DNA from: a virus
DNA: 64,000 nucleotides
Virus record (IMG/VR): IMGVR_UViG_3300046542_000227
Span: 203,321 to 267,320 of that record
Reading direction: 5' to 3' (one strand)
Numbering within the stretch: the stretch's first letter is position 1; every line of letters begins with the position of its first letter. Below are positions 16,476-25,075 of the stretch, piece after piece. A model generated the notes under the pieces. The model had not been told where the DNA came from, did no database searches, and worked only from the letters and a program-made list of their open reading frames with translations. Made by a program: the position numbers and the translations under genes.

Positions 16476-16851
16476 TTAACAGCTCCGCTAAGGCCCGGGC
16501 TTGTGATACCGGGGTAGTTGCAAAACGATCTGAGATCAATCCACCTGCCTCTGTAGCCTTAACCCGTAGCTCTGCGAACAGTTGAGGGTTTTCGTCTACC
16601 CAGCGACGCCACAGCTCCTTGTAGGCAGCATATAGGTCGATTGTAGGGTCAAGCGGTGGTTTACCTTTACCAATACGCCAGTCATCAACACCCAGATCAC
16701 CATAACCCTTAACACCGAGCTGGTAATGTTCCTCAATAGTAAACCCGTCACTAAGACGGGCTACTAATGCCGAGAAGCGACGGTCTCCTTTGGTGGAGAC
16801 TTCTATGCCGCCAAATCTTTCGAAGCGGAACTGGATGGACTGGCTGGCAGC
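16432..16851 (-). CDS. Start-less -1 frame extension of the DNA polymerase gene (139 residues)
   Basis: Between the polymerase stop (16803) and the MazG-like start (16475) there is a clearly protein-like frame with no ATG, GTG or TTG near its beginning. It is open from the polymerase end through to TGA at 16434-16432. It reads for example FGGIEVSTKGDRRFSALVA, VDDWRIGKGKPPLDP and ISDRFATTPVSQARALAELL, a set of motifs I associate with a small stand-alone protein family of large phages, function unknown. It is exactly -1 to the polymerase and can be entered at A AAA AAG (16857-16851). The predicted fusion is 624 + 139 = 763 residues. The alternative is an assembly error in the six-A run. Confidence 0.7.
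   Translation of the reverse strand, partial: AASQSIQFRFERFGGIEVSTKGDRRFSALVARLSDGFTIEEHYQLGVKGYGDLGVDDWRIGKGKPPLDPTIDLYAAYKELWRRWVDENPQLFAELRVKATEAGGLISDRFATTPVSQARALAELLNEHDVGAVPLRQVG
16783..16800 (-). other. Hairpin just after the polymerase 0-frame stop
   Basis: GTCTCC/GGAGAC with a six-base loop, flanked by the same GCGGCATAGA context that precedes true terminators in this genome, 3 bases after the polymerase TAG. It lies inside the -1 reading frame. It may be a terminator remnant or a structure affecting recoding; it is about 50 bases from the slippery site, too far for a classical stimulatory hairpin. Confidence 0.4.
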
Positions 16852-18722
16852 TTTTTTCCTTTGTGTTCCAGATAGGCTTCCAAGATGCGATCCATCGACG
16901 GAGCATTCAGAACCTTCTGTGCTATCTCCACAGCATTAACCCGACCACCCGTTAGGTTCACCCCGAACTCACGCCGTATCGCTTCAGTGAGTCCTTGAAT
17001 CTGACAGAACTCCATCACCGTAGTTTCACGAGCGATGTTGAGAATCTGCGAGACGTTAGGGTAAGTCGATACAATGTCGAGGTCGGCTACGTGCGTGAAG
17101 ATTAGCGTCAGGTATTCCCGCATCTCTTCGACACAGGCCATCCCCTCAGCCGCAGCCATATACGACGGTAGCGTGACGATCCAGTCGTCATGTCCAATCA
17201 CGAACTTATCCAGTTCATGAGACATCTGGTCAGACGCTGTACCAATCACCGACTTCTGCGGACGGTTCAGATACCAGAAATGCATATCGTCGCAAAGACG
17301 TTTCGGGTTGGAGTTAAAGTTCTTAAAGTCCGAGTTCTTCGAATACATCGTAATCGACGAAGCCAAGTCTTTAGTCTTCTCATCCAACTGCTCCAAGCGC
17401 ACGCTGTCGACGATGTTATAAACACCGTAAACGATCTTGTGCTTGGCTTGCATCACTTCGTGCCAACGCAGACCGGTGAGGTGATCGGTTGGTTTGTATT
17501 TCAGCTTACCGAAGTCGTTACGGACTTCGAGGACGTCGCCGACCTTCACGTTTTCAGGAGTGATGTCCTTACGAGCGATGTCTTGCTCGTTCAAGCTGTA
17601 ATAAACGAAGCCACCTTTGCCTTTAGTCAGGTCATCGGCTTTATCGAGGAATGCTTGAATGTCACCCACCGCACTGATCTTGGACTCATAGTCACCATTG
17701 AGTTCCTTCTTCAGAATGCGGTCCAGGGCATAAGAGGGATCTTTACCGTTTGCCAGTCGAGTAATGCGATATACCGTCATGGCATCGATGCATTGGAAGG
17801 TAGCCGGATGGGTTACCCAGTTCCAACGGTCTTCCACGTTGATCGACATTACTTTACCAGAAGCGGTGGTCTTCTGTGTGTTGCCTTTGCGATAGTTGAA
17901 GTACTTGTATTTGTCCGGAACCGTAGGGTCACTGAACACCATGCGCAGATCGATACCTTCCTTCTCCAGAGCACGGATGATTTTGCTCATGTCGAAGTCC
18001 ATGTTCCAGAAGGCAAACCAATCAGGCTTCCATTCATGGAGCTTCTCGATGCAGAGCATAACCACTTGAGCTGGAGTGTCAGCGATCAACACTTCAATTT
18101 CAAGGCCACGTTCTTCGAGTAGTTCAGGGATCAGTTCTTTCGCAGTACGGTGCGTATCACCAATTGGATCATCGATGTCTGCGACCCAACGCTTGAGGTA
18201 AACCAGACGTACGTTCTTCTTGTGACTAACCGACATGCAGATGATGTCATCTGTACCATCAACTACGTCGGTCTCAATGTCACCACCACCAACTGTGTTA
18301 AAGCTGATGGTTTCTGGATACTTGGTACGGTACTCTGCTTTAGCACAGCACGCCGAGCTGACATCAGCTCCATAGACGTACGGGTTACGTTGCAGAACAC
18401 GTTGTTGCATATGGGGGCCACCGGTACCCATACCCAAGGTACGGGCGATGGACTTGACCAGATCGAGCTGCGTCGAGGAATACTCTTGCAGGTTGCTGGC
18501 AAATTCGTAGTCTTTCTTCTCTTCGTGGTTACGACGGCCTTTGTGGGTGATCCAGTAAGGACGCTTATAGTTCTCTTCAAAACGAAGACGGGGCACACGC
18601 CGCCCATCTTCCAAATGTACGACTTCTTTAATCACCAGCATGTCGCTGATGCCACGTTCTTGGTCTACAACGTAGGTAATGTGTTTCGCTTCAAAGCCGG
18701 TTGGTTTAACAATAGAGCTCAC
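16803..18722 (-). CDS. Family B DNA polymerase, exonuclease domain through motif A
   Basis: The 639-residue 0-frame product carries the 3'-5' exonuclease triad: Exo I DIE (D148, E150), Exo II FWNMDFD (N240, D244) and Exo III YNIVD (Y435, D439). Polymerase motif A is DIVSTYP (D549 to P555), followed by LNIARETT. Motif B (KxxxNxxYG) and motif C (DTDS) are not seen before the stop, so the palm is incomplete and a partner chain may exist elsewhere in the genome. The last 15 residues are Ser/Ala-rich and follow a perfect A AAA AAG slippery site at codons 622-624. It starts at ATG 18722 and is the first gene of a leftward replication-type unit, divergent from the metallopeptidase operon. Confidence 0.85.
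   Translation of the reverse strand: MSSIVKPTGFEAKHITYVVDQERGISDMLVIKEVVHLEDGRRVPRLRFEENYKRPYWITHKGRRNHEEKKDYEFASNLQEYSSTQLDLVKSIARTLGMGTGGPHMQQRVLQRNPYVYGADVSSACCAKAEYRTKYPETISFNTVGGGDIETDVVDGTDDIICMSVSHKKNVRLVYLKRWVADIDDPIGDTHRTAKELIPELLEERGLEIEVLIADTPAQVVMLCIEKLHEWKPDWFAFWNMDFDMSKIIRALEKEGIDLRMVFSDPTVPDKYKYFNYRKGNTQKTTASGKVMSINVEDRWNWVTHPATFQCIDAMTVYRITRLANGKDPSYALDRILKKELNGDYESKISAVGDIQAFLDKADDLTKGKGGFVYYSLNEQDIARKDITPENVKVGDVLEVRNDFGKLKYKPTDHLTGLRWHEVMQAKHKIVYGVYNIVDSVRLEQLDEKTKDLASSITMYSKNSDFKNFNSNPKRLCDDMHFWYLNRPQKSVIGTASDQMSHELDKFVIGHDDWIVTLPSYMAAAEGMACVEEMREYLTLIFTHVADLDIVSTYPNVSQILNIARETTVMEFCQIQGLTEAIRREFGVNLTGGRVNAVEIAQKVLNAPSMDRILEAYLEHKGKKLPASPSSSASKDLAA
16851..16857 (-). promoter_or_regulatory. 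A AAA AAG slippery heptamer (-1 frameshift candidate)
   Basis: On the - strand the codons read GGA AAA AAG CTG, so the heptamer sits in the correct X XXY YYZ phase. This is the same site as in E. coli dnaX. The -1 frame beyond it is open for 139 codons and has no start of its own. Confidence 0.65.
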
Positions 18723-18812
18723 GGGGATCCCCTCAGGGTCTGACTACGTACCATAACACGGCAAAGTATTTCTTATGAATATGATTACAACATCCTTCAT
18801 TGGGATCGTGCC

Positions 18813-20138
18813 ATGCTAAAAGAAACTGTATCGCTTGAGCTTTTGAACGTAAAAGCTAAGCGTGCGTTGGGTATCCGAATCGAAGCTGTTATTGAGCAAT
18901 GGATCGCCCGTCGTGAATTCGCCTATTTCTACACCAGTGAACAGCTTGTTGAACTGGCCACCATCGTTAAAGAAGAGATGGGTGTAAACGTTGAGTTCGT
19001 AATGAACCCACGTCCAGTCATCAATGCTGCAGCCAACGTTATCCAGTTGCCAGGGCACAGCGGTAGCACCTATAACGGTCCGGGCACCAAGCCATTGACT
19101 GTAACGGGGCGCGACGTACCACAGCAATTGCGCAAGATCAAGATCGACCTCGATAAAGGGAAGATCACTGGCGAAGTTATTGATGGCTTGAAGAATCGCA
19201 TCACACTGTTCGCCGGTTTGGTTAGCGACGATGTAATGCTGACGGCTGAAGAGATCGCTGCGGTTGTCGTGCACGAGCTGGGTCATGTTTGGAACCAGTA
19301 CTTCGCATTGGGTGATTATGTCTGGCTGAACTATTACCTACAGGACGGCCTGGAAGTTCTGTCTGGGAAGAAGCCCAACATCTATAAGCTGGAGATCTTG
19401 ACCGAAGCAGGCTTGGATAAGTACTGTGACGATAAAGATGCACTGGCTGCGATGAAGGCTAACCCCTCTGCGAAGAACGTACGCCGTGCGTTGCTAATTG
19501 CTGCGCAGAAAGCACCGCGACAACACCTGTCGTCTAAAGAGACCGATATCTCCTTGCTGCGTGAAGAGCAGTTGGCCGATATGTTCGCCTCCCGGATGGG
19601 TTACGCCCGAGCCTCTATCTCGCTGCATGTTAAATGTAGCAAGAAGTATGGCAGTCGTTTCCTCATCAGCTCTAGCGCCATGACCTTCATGGAAACCACC
19701 AAGGTTCTCCTAAACGTCGGGGCTATTGTTACGGCATTCGCTGCGATCGCATTACCGCCACTGTTGGTTGCGGCATTGGCACTGCGCATCACAGCCGTCT
19801 GCATGACTGACTACAATGTCAAGGAACCGGCGACTTACGATAACGACATCGAACGCCCGATGAAGTTCCGTCGTGACCTCGTGGCTCAGCTGAAGATCTT
19901 GGGTGAAGACAAAGCACTCGAAGAAAAGATCCTCGAAGACATTCGAGTGGTAGATGATCTGTTAGCTATCTACCGTAAGAACACCACGCTCTGGGAAGCT
20001 TTCGAACTGTTAGTTAACCCAAGCGTCCGCCGTAATCGCCACCAACGTGCTGGTGAAGAAGAACTGGAACAATTGCTCAACAACGACCTATTCGTTGCTG
20101 CTGCTAAATTCAATGCCCTGTCGAGGAAGTTGTCATGA
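18813..20138 (+). CDS. HExxH metallopeptidase with membrane segment (M48-like)
   Basis: A 441-residue probable zinc metallopeptidase. VVVHELGH places the zinc ligands at H154 and H158 with catalytic E155. A downstream EQLAD (E252 to D256) fits the third-ligand ExxAD pattern of M48-type gluzincins. Residues ~300-330 are a long hydrophobic stretch (GAIVTAFAAIALPPLLVAAL), long enough for one or two membrane helices. The C-terminal ~100 residues are charged and helical. It leads a four-gene + strand operon and overlaps the next gene by 4 bases (ATGA). A role in envelope entry, virion processing or host takeover is possible; the active-site residues are seen, the role is inferred. Confidence 0.75.
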   Translation: MLKETVSLELLNVKAKRALGIRIEAVIEQWIARREFAYFYTSEQLVELATIVKEEMGVNVEFVMNPRPVINAAANVIQLPGHSGSTYNGPGTKPLTVTGRDVPQQLRKIKIDLDKGKITGEVIDGLKNRITLFAGLVSDDVMLTAEEIAAVVVHELGHVWNQYFALGDYVWLNYYLQDGLEVLSGKKPNIYKLEILTEAGLDKYCDDKDALAAMKANPSAKNVRRALLIAAQKAPRQHLSSKETDISLLREEQLADMFASRMGYARASISLHVKCSKKYGSRFLISSSAMTFMETTKVLLNVGAIVTAFAAIALPPLLVAALALRITAVCMTDYNVKEPATYDNDIERPMKFRRDLVAQLKILGEDKALEEKILEDIRVVDDLLAIYRKNTTLWEAFELLVNPSVRRNRHQRAGEEELEQLLNNDLFVAAAKFNALSRKLS

Positions 20139-20578
20139 CCACTGCACATCAATTCGCTCAGATGCTCCGTAACATCGAGCCTGGTAACACCAACGTACGT
20201 CTGGCCCGTAGCCTGACCCTGATCCACGCGTTCGCCATGGTTATTCCGTGCGCTAACTACGCCAACGCTGACCAAGCGGCCGAAGCTTCCCAGCCATTGC
20301 TGAAGAAGCTGATCAACGACGTGAACGAACACGTAGCTGTTGATACCAAGCTGTGCATGGGCCTGCTGTTGCCTACCCTGAAGCTGCGCTTCGAGCTGAT
20401 CAATGGCACCACCGATCCTGCGCTGATCAAGATGGTCCTGAACTCGGAAGCAGCTGCCGAGCTCAAAGGTCCGGACGATCTTGCCATGACCGAATACATG
20501 ACCAGTCGTCCTGGTTTCGCCAAAGAACAAATTCTCATCAGCGAAGCTGTGCGGGATCTGATCTCCGAAAACAGCTGA
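20135..20578 (+). CDS. Hypothetical protein, 147 aa
   Basis: A helical, soluble protein with no motif that I recognise. Its ATG overlaps the stop of the metallopeptidase gene (ATGA), so expression is coupled. Codon use is C/G-ending and optimised. It is followed after 10 bases by another small gene. It may be a partner of the metallopeptidase, judging only from coupling. Confidence 0.75.
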   Translation: MTTAHQFAQMLRNIEPGNTNVRLARSLTLIHAFAMVIPCANYANADQAAEASQPLLKKLINDVNEHVAVDTKLCMGLLLPTLKLRFELINGTTDPALIKMVLNSEAAAELKGPDDLAMTEYMTSRPGFAKEQILISEAVRDLISENS

Positions 20579-20588
20579 GTGTGGCGCG

Positions 20589-20897
20589 ATGAACTCTGAA
20601 TCGCTTAGCGAGGGCACCCTGGTGTATCCTCGCCTTACCACGGAGTATCTGAAGTCTCTGATTGCGACCATCAGTTACAGTCATGTACCGGAAGCCCGTA
20701 CCACGGTCTGTACGGTGATGCTGAAGATCGATTACGCCATTACCGAATCGGTAGTGTGTCCTAATCCCGACCTCTACGATCCGGTAGCGGGTGAGAAGCA
20801 CGCGTTGATCAAGGTGCTGGCTGAACTCAGAGATAAAGAGTACTACGTGTTACGCCGCCTCCTCCACGTTGAGAAGTTGTCCAAGACAGGTGAATGA
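20589..20897 (+). CDS. Hypothetical protein, 102 aa
   Basis: Unknown function. A small, mostly helical protein (for example ALIKVLAELRDKEYYVLRRL near the end). It starts at ATG 20589 after GTGTGGCGCG and ends overlapping the ATG at 20894 of the next gene. It is third in the 18813-22129 operon. Confidence 0.7.
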   Translation: MNSESLSEGTLVYPRLTTEYLKSLIATISYSHVPEARTTVCTVMLKIDYAITESVVCPNPDLYDPVAGEKHALIKVLAELRDKEYYVLRRLLHVEKLSKTGE

Positions 20898-20899
20898 AG

Positions 20900-22129
20900 A
20901 TGGACGAAGAGATTAAAGCAATCCCGGAGCTGGAGAAAGCTCTGGAAGAACAGATCACTGGTGAAGTCGAAGTTGACACCCCCGTGGTCGAACCGCTCAA
21001 GCTGGCTTCGGACAGTTTGAACGAGCTGGTTGAAATCGGCGACACGATCAAGGTCGAAGGTGTTTCGCAAGAAGACATCCGTTCGGTGTTCACCATCATC
21101 AAGCGTCTAAGCGATGCTGGTATGGATGTGGGCGTCAGTGCTTCCTTGGAAGACTACGAGATCAACCACTTCACCCCGACTCGCAGCATGGTTAACCAGA
21201 CGATCTCCCAAGAAGGTATTGGTGCTACGATCGTTAACGTGATCAAGGCAGTGATCGAGCGTTTGGTTGAGTACGTGATCAAAGCCGTGCGTTTCTTCAA
21301 GGTCATGGGTGCCAAGGACAAAGCGATCGAAGCTTCGTTCGAAAAGGCCAAGGAGAAATCCAAGGACGTACAGGCAGCTATCGCATTGTTCCAACGTGCG
21401 AACATGGCTGACTCCAGTAAGGTTGATGCCGAAGCTGAAGTCTACGCCAAGGCTCTGCTGACTGACTCCAGCCTGCCACGTAACTACCTGACCCTGGCTG
21501 CACTGTTCCACCAACCATCGGTCGATGAAGTTAAAACGATCCATGCGAAGGTTGAGCGTGCGACCCTGTTCCTGCGTAAGTCGGTCAAGTCGCTGTCGAT
21601 GTTCCTGACCACCCCAACCGCTGATCTGAACGTCGACGTAACGATGATGGAAGACCTAGCGTCCGTGCGCCAGCAGATCGGCCTGATGCAGCAAGTGGAC
21701 CCGGACCAAAAGTTCATCCACATGTTCATCAAGCCTGACTTCTTCGCGACCAACACCGTGCGTAAGCAAGCTGAACCATTGGCTCGCTATGAGTACATCC
21801 TCAAGGCGTACTACTCGGTAGCCGATGACCTGCGTTCGATCCGCAAGTACAATCAGGATGCTTACGATGAAGAAGCCGTACGCTTCATCAATGAAGTGAT
21901 TGCTGAAATCACTCAAGCGTTCGAAGACCTCGGTCTGGTGATTGACTTCTTCGCTAACCTGAAGAACGTGCAGATGGCTGTGTTCAAAGTACAGCTCAAG
22001 TACCTCAACCGTTACACCTCCTTGCTGTATCTGAACTGCCGCGACAACGCGGTCTCCGATATCACCAAGAAGCAAGTCGAAGGCATCTTCACCGATCTGG
22101 AGAAGAAGCTGAAATCCTACGGGGTTTAA
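20900..22129 (+). CDS. Inner-body-like virion protein, S-x-E processed type
   Basis: A 409-residue protein with an acidic N-terminal ~45 residues, followed by SASLEDYEI and TISQEGIG, two S-x-E sites of the kind cut by the phiKZ prohead protease. After the second site comes a long amphipathic helix (VNVIKAVIERLVEYVIKAVR) and then an all-alpha domain. This layout (acidic leader, S-x-E, amphipathic helix, helical body) is shared with the genes at 28825, 30150, 31479, 32831 and 44667, so it probably belongs to the internal capsid protein set. AGGTGA lies 6 bases before ATG 20900; the ATG at 20894 is an alternative. Confidence 0.7.
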   Translation: MDEEIKAIPELEKALEEQITGEVEVDTPVVEPLKLASDSLNELVEIGDTIKVEGVSQEDIRSVFTIIKRLSDAGMDVGVSASLEDYEINHFTPTRSMVNQTISQEGIGATIVNVIKAVIERLVEYVIKAVRFFKVMGAKDKAIEASFEKAKEKSKDVQAAIALFQRANMADSSKVDAEAEVYAKALLTDSSLPRNYLTLAALFHQPSVDEVKTIHAKVERATLFLRKSVKSLSMFLTTPTADLNVDVTMMEDLASVRQQIGLMQQVDPDQKFIHMFIKPDFFATNTVRKQAEPLARYEYILKAYYSVADDLRSIRKYNQDAYDEEAVRFINEVIAEITQAFEDLGLVIDFFANLKNVQMAVFKVQLKYLNRYTSLLYLNCRDNAVSDITKKQVEGIFTDLEKKLKSYGV

Positions 22130-22143
22130 GTAGACGACATAAA

Positions 22144-22165
22144 GCCCCTCCCTACGGGGAGGGGC
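22144..22165. terminator. Bidirectional terminator between convergent genes
   Basis: GCCCCTCCC/GGGAGGGGC around TACG, flanked by GACATAA and CTATGCCGC. It separates the gene ends at 22129 (+) and 22175 (-). Confidence 0.8.
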
Positions 22166-22174
22166 CTATGCCGC

Positions 22175-25063
22175 TTAGTGACGCAGGAAGTTGATCGTGA
22201 GATCGTCTTCAATCATCAGCTCTTGGTTGGTCAGTACGGTTGGCTTCTTGCGCAGGGACAGACGCACAGAGTCATCTTCCACAGTCAAGATAGCGAAGTC
22301 CGCAGAACCACCCAAGCCGGAGACTTCCACACCACTAACGTCATCACCGGCAGCGAGTTTCAATGCCGCGATAATGTCAGAGCGCACTACACGAGTTTGA
22401 CCAAGCAGTTCAGTGATGATCTTCTTGGTGGTTTCGATCAGTGCAGGACGCAACGATGTATTACGATAGCTAGCCGCATCCATGAAGTAGGTAACGTTGA
22501 GGCCTTGGTCGAGGGTGATATCTGCAAGCAGACCATCCTTAACTGTAGCCGTGGTGTTACCGAAGGTGGTGATCGGGTAGAAGTAGATCTCCGCTTCATC
22601 CAGCAACTGCTTACGGATGTTAGCGATGTCGCCTTGAATCCACTCTACTACTTGCATCGGGATCTCGTCTCGGTAGTCTGCCGAGGCCGCTTCGGTGGCG
22701 AAGTAGTACATGCCATCCACCAAGAACATGGTGAACTCACGCTGGATCTTACGTGGTGCCAGCAACACTGGCTGTTGAGTAGTAGGGTCGAGGATCGTGT
22801 CACCCTTGCGATACTGCATGACTGGTTGGTTCTGTGCATCCAGAATCGGATCACCAGCACGGTGCAAGATGGTGTACACCAGAGAGTTCCCTGGACCTGA
22901 AGTAACAATGATGTTGCCATCTTCGTCACGCAGATACACGTTGTCAGCGTAGACCGCTGGAACGTCAGCGCCGTAATGCTGATAGGACTCTTGACTCAAC
23001 ACCGTCCGGTTACGACGCCACAGGTCAGTGAGTTCATAACCAAAGCGGATGGTCAGACGCTCACGGATAACCGCCATGAAGGTGTGATCGAGTAGATGCT
23101 CTTGCAGCAATGCATCGATCTCGTTACCCACATAGCCCGGCGATTCGATCTGGTCAACGATAATGGTGAAGTCCACATCGTGTTCCATGCTCAAAGCAAA
23201 GTGGTTCTGTGCCAAGTCGAACATCGACATGTTGGTGGTGTAAAGACTGTTGGCCGAGTCCACATCGAAGTTGGTAAGGATATCGAACTGATAGATCCGC
23301 TCGTTATCCTCCATCCCGATCAGTGTGCCGTTCAAGCTGGCGTAGTTGTTCTCACCGACGGGCTTGTAGCCCATCTGTACTACCACGAGTTCATCTGCCA
23401 ACAACTTGAACTGATCATCAGTCTTGAGTTTGGTCTTGATGCGGAAGCCTTTGTCGATACGCTCGATCGAGTAGGTATCAATGCTGGCTTGCAGTTGACT
23501 GCTGTCGTTGTCGCCGGCGAAGGTCTTACGCACTACAGTCGGCTCACCGAAGTAATACGGACGCACATCGAAGTTCGCACTGGATGCATCGAGCACATAG
23601 TGGAACGGCGTGTACATATAGCTGCCGTCGATGATCAACCGCGATACGACTTCAGAACTGGCATTACGCAGTTGCGCAATACGACCGTCGTCCACTACCG
23701 AGATCACCCCATCCTTATAATCGAACAGGATCGTGGGCAGCAGAGTAATGCGGTCACCATTGTCTGCTACGTGAGCACTCAGTGCCAGCTCTTCCATGGA
23801 CTGTTGAGTCTGTGCCATCATCGTACCCACAGCCGAAGCTACAGAGTTGTTCGACGGGGCAGGCAAACGACGCGAGGCCAAGAACTGACGATGGGTAATG
23901 TTGTTGACGTTGGAGACGAGGTTGTAACCTTTACGTTGCAGGAAGTAGTTCAACTGCACGTCAGTGATCGGGAACGGAGCACCATCCATCACACCGTCGA
24001 TTACTGTGTTACGCAGGGTCTCGAAGTCCACCGCATTAGAACCACCACGAACCCGGGTTGGGTTCATTGCCGAGAACTCACCAATGTGGTTGAGTGGATC
24101 GGTGTAGGTCTTGTCGTCATCGATGGTGTTGAAGTCCACCTCAAACGACTTACGGTCATAGCTACCCAAGTCAACGTCAATGACACCCTTAGTAGTGAAC
24201 ACGTCAACTCGCAGTTCACCGGTCGCGCTACCGTTAGTGGTGTAGACCAACGGGAACTCAGCGAAGACTTTACCGTTGAGGACTTTGAGCACCAACGTTA
24301 AACGCGTCGGGTCAAAGACCTGATCGCTGTGCGTGGTGTTGATCTCACGCCAACCCAGCTTAGTGTCGCTGATATAAGCCCGAACGTGGAAGAACTGATC
24401 GGTAAAGCTGAAGGTCCCCTCGAAAGGCAGAGTAGGGTTCAGTGTTTCCGTATAGGTCTTCATGCTGAACTGCAACACCGGAATGCGCAGCAGCAGATAC
24501 CACTTACGGTTGATCAACAGTTCCTTGCTTTGCACGATGTTCGAATCGAGCGTTTGCAGCGGAGACGGTTTGTCCAAGTCGTAAACGATCTGCAAACCAC
24601 CGTGACGCATCTGGCGGATCTCAATCGGGTACTGCATGGTGAAGTCGTGACCGGCAACCTTAATCACCGTGTTACGAGGGATCACTACCTTCTTGATTCC
24701 GTCCAACCCCACCGGAACCATCTTCGAGATAATCTCATCTTTACTGAAATAGAACTCGAAGTAAGTCGGCGCTGGGTTAGCGAAACGGTTGAGGTAGTTG
24801 TCATCGGACATGTGCAGATAAAGATCCTCTGCAGCGATAACGTTACTGGCATACAAACGACGCACCAGTGAGATGCCTTCGTTCATTGCCATGGCGGCTA
24901 CCAGAGTGCCGTTCTCGATAGCAAAGACAAACGGATGAGATCCATCAGGAACCTCAAACGTGCCTTGACCATTGACCTGGCGATCCAGTTCATCCATGGC
25001 AAGCTGGATCATCAGGTTCGGGTTAGTCCGCACCTGTTCCAGTTTATCAAGATACTCGCTCAT
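22175..25063 (-). CDS. Large virion structural protein, probable baseplate component, 962 aa
   Basis: A 962-residue protein with a beta-rich, low-cysteine composition typical of virion proteins. A segment near residue 365 (VQLNYFLQRKGYNLVSNVNN, then QFLASRRLPAPS) resembles in style the baseplate wedge proteins of myophages (gp6 type), which is the only functional hint. The C-terminal part has several repeated acidic beta-turn stretches. It starts at ATG 25063 and follows the 352-residue gene upstream by 12 bases on the same strand, so the two form a two-gene unit. No enzymatic motif is seen. Baseplate assignment is inference. Confidence 0.75.
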   Translation of the reverse strand: MSEYLDKLEQVRTNPNLMIQLAMDELDRQVNGQGTFEVPDGSHPFVFAIENGTLVAAMAMNEGISLVRRLYASNVIAAEDLYLHMSDDNYLNRFANPAPTYFEFYFSKDEIISKMVPVGLDGIKKVVIPRNTVIKVAGHDFTMQYPIEIRQMRHGGLQIVYDLDKPSPLQTLDSNIVQSKELLINRKWYLLLRIPVLQFSMKTYTETLNPTLPFEGTFSFTDQFFHVRAYISDTKLGWREINTTHSDQVFDPTRLTLVLKVLNGKVFAEFPLVYTTNGSATGELRVDVFTTKGVIDVDLGSYDRKSFEVDFNTIDDDKTYTDPLNHIGEFSAMNPTRVRGGSNAVDFETLRNTVIDGVMDGAPFPITDVQLNYFLQRKGYNLVSNVNNITHRQFLASRRLPAPSNNSVASAVGTMMAQTQQSMEELALSAHVADNGDRITLLPTILFDYKDGVISVVDDGRIAQLRNASSEVVSRLIIDGSYMYTPFHYVLDASSANFDVRPYYFGEPTVVRKTFAGDNDSSQLQASIDTYSIERIDKGFRIKTKLKTDDQFKLLADELVVVQMGYKPVGENNYASLNGTLIGMEDNERIYQFDILTNFDVDSANSLYTTNMSMFDLAQNHFALSMEHDVDFTIIVDQIESPGYVGNEIDALLQEHLLDHTFMAVIRERLTIRFGYELTDLWRRNRTVLSQESYQHYGADVPAVYADNVYLRDEDGNIIVTSGPGNSLVYTILHRAGDPILDAQNQPVMQYRKGDTILDPTTQQPVLLAPRKIQREFTMFLVDGMYYFATEAASADYRDEIPMQVVEWIQGDIANIRKQLLDEAEIYFYPITTFGNTTATVKDGLLADITLDQGLNVTYFMDAASYRNTSLRPALIETTKKIITELLGQTRVVRSDIIAALKLAAGDDVSGVEVSGLGGSADFAILTVEDDSVRLSLRKKPTVLTNQELMIEDDLTINFLRH

Positions 25064-25075
25064 CGCGCACCTTTA

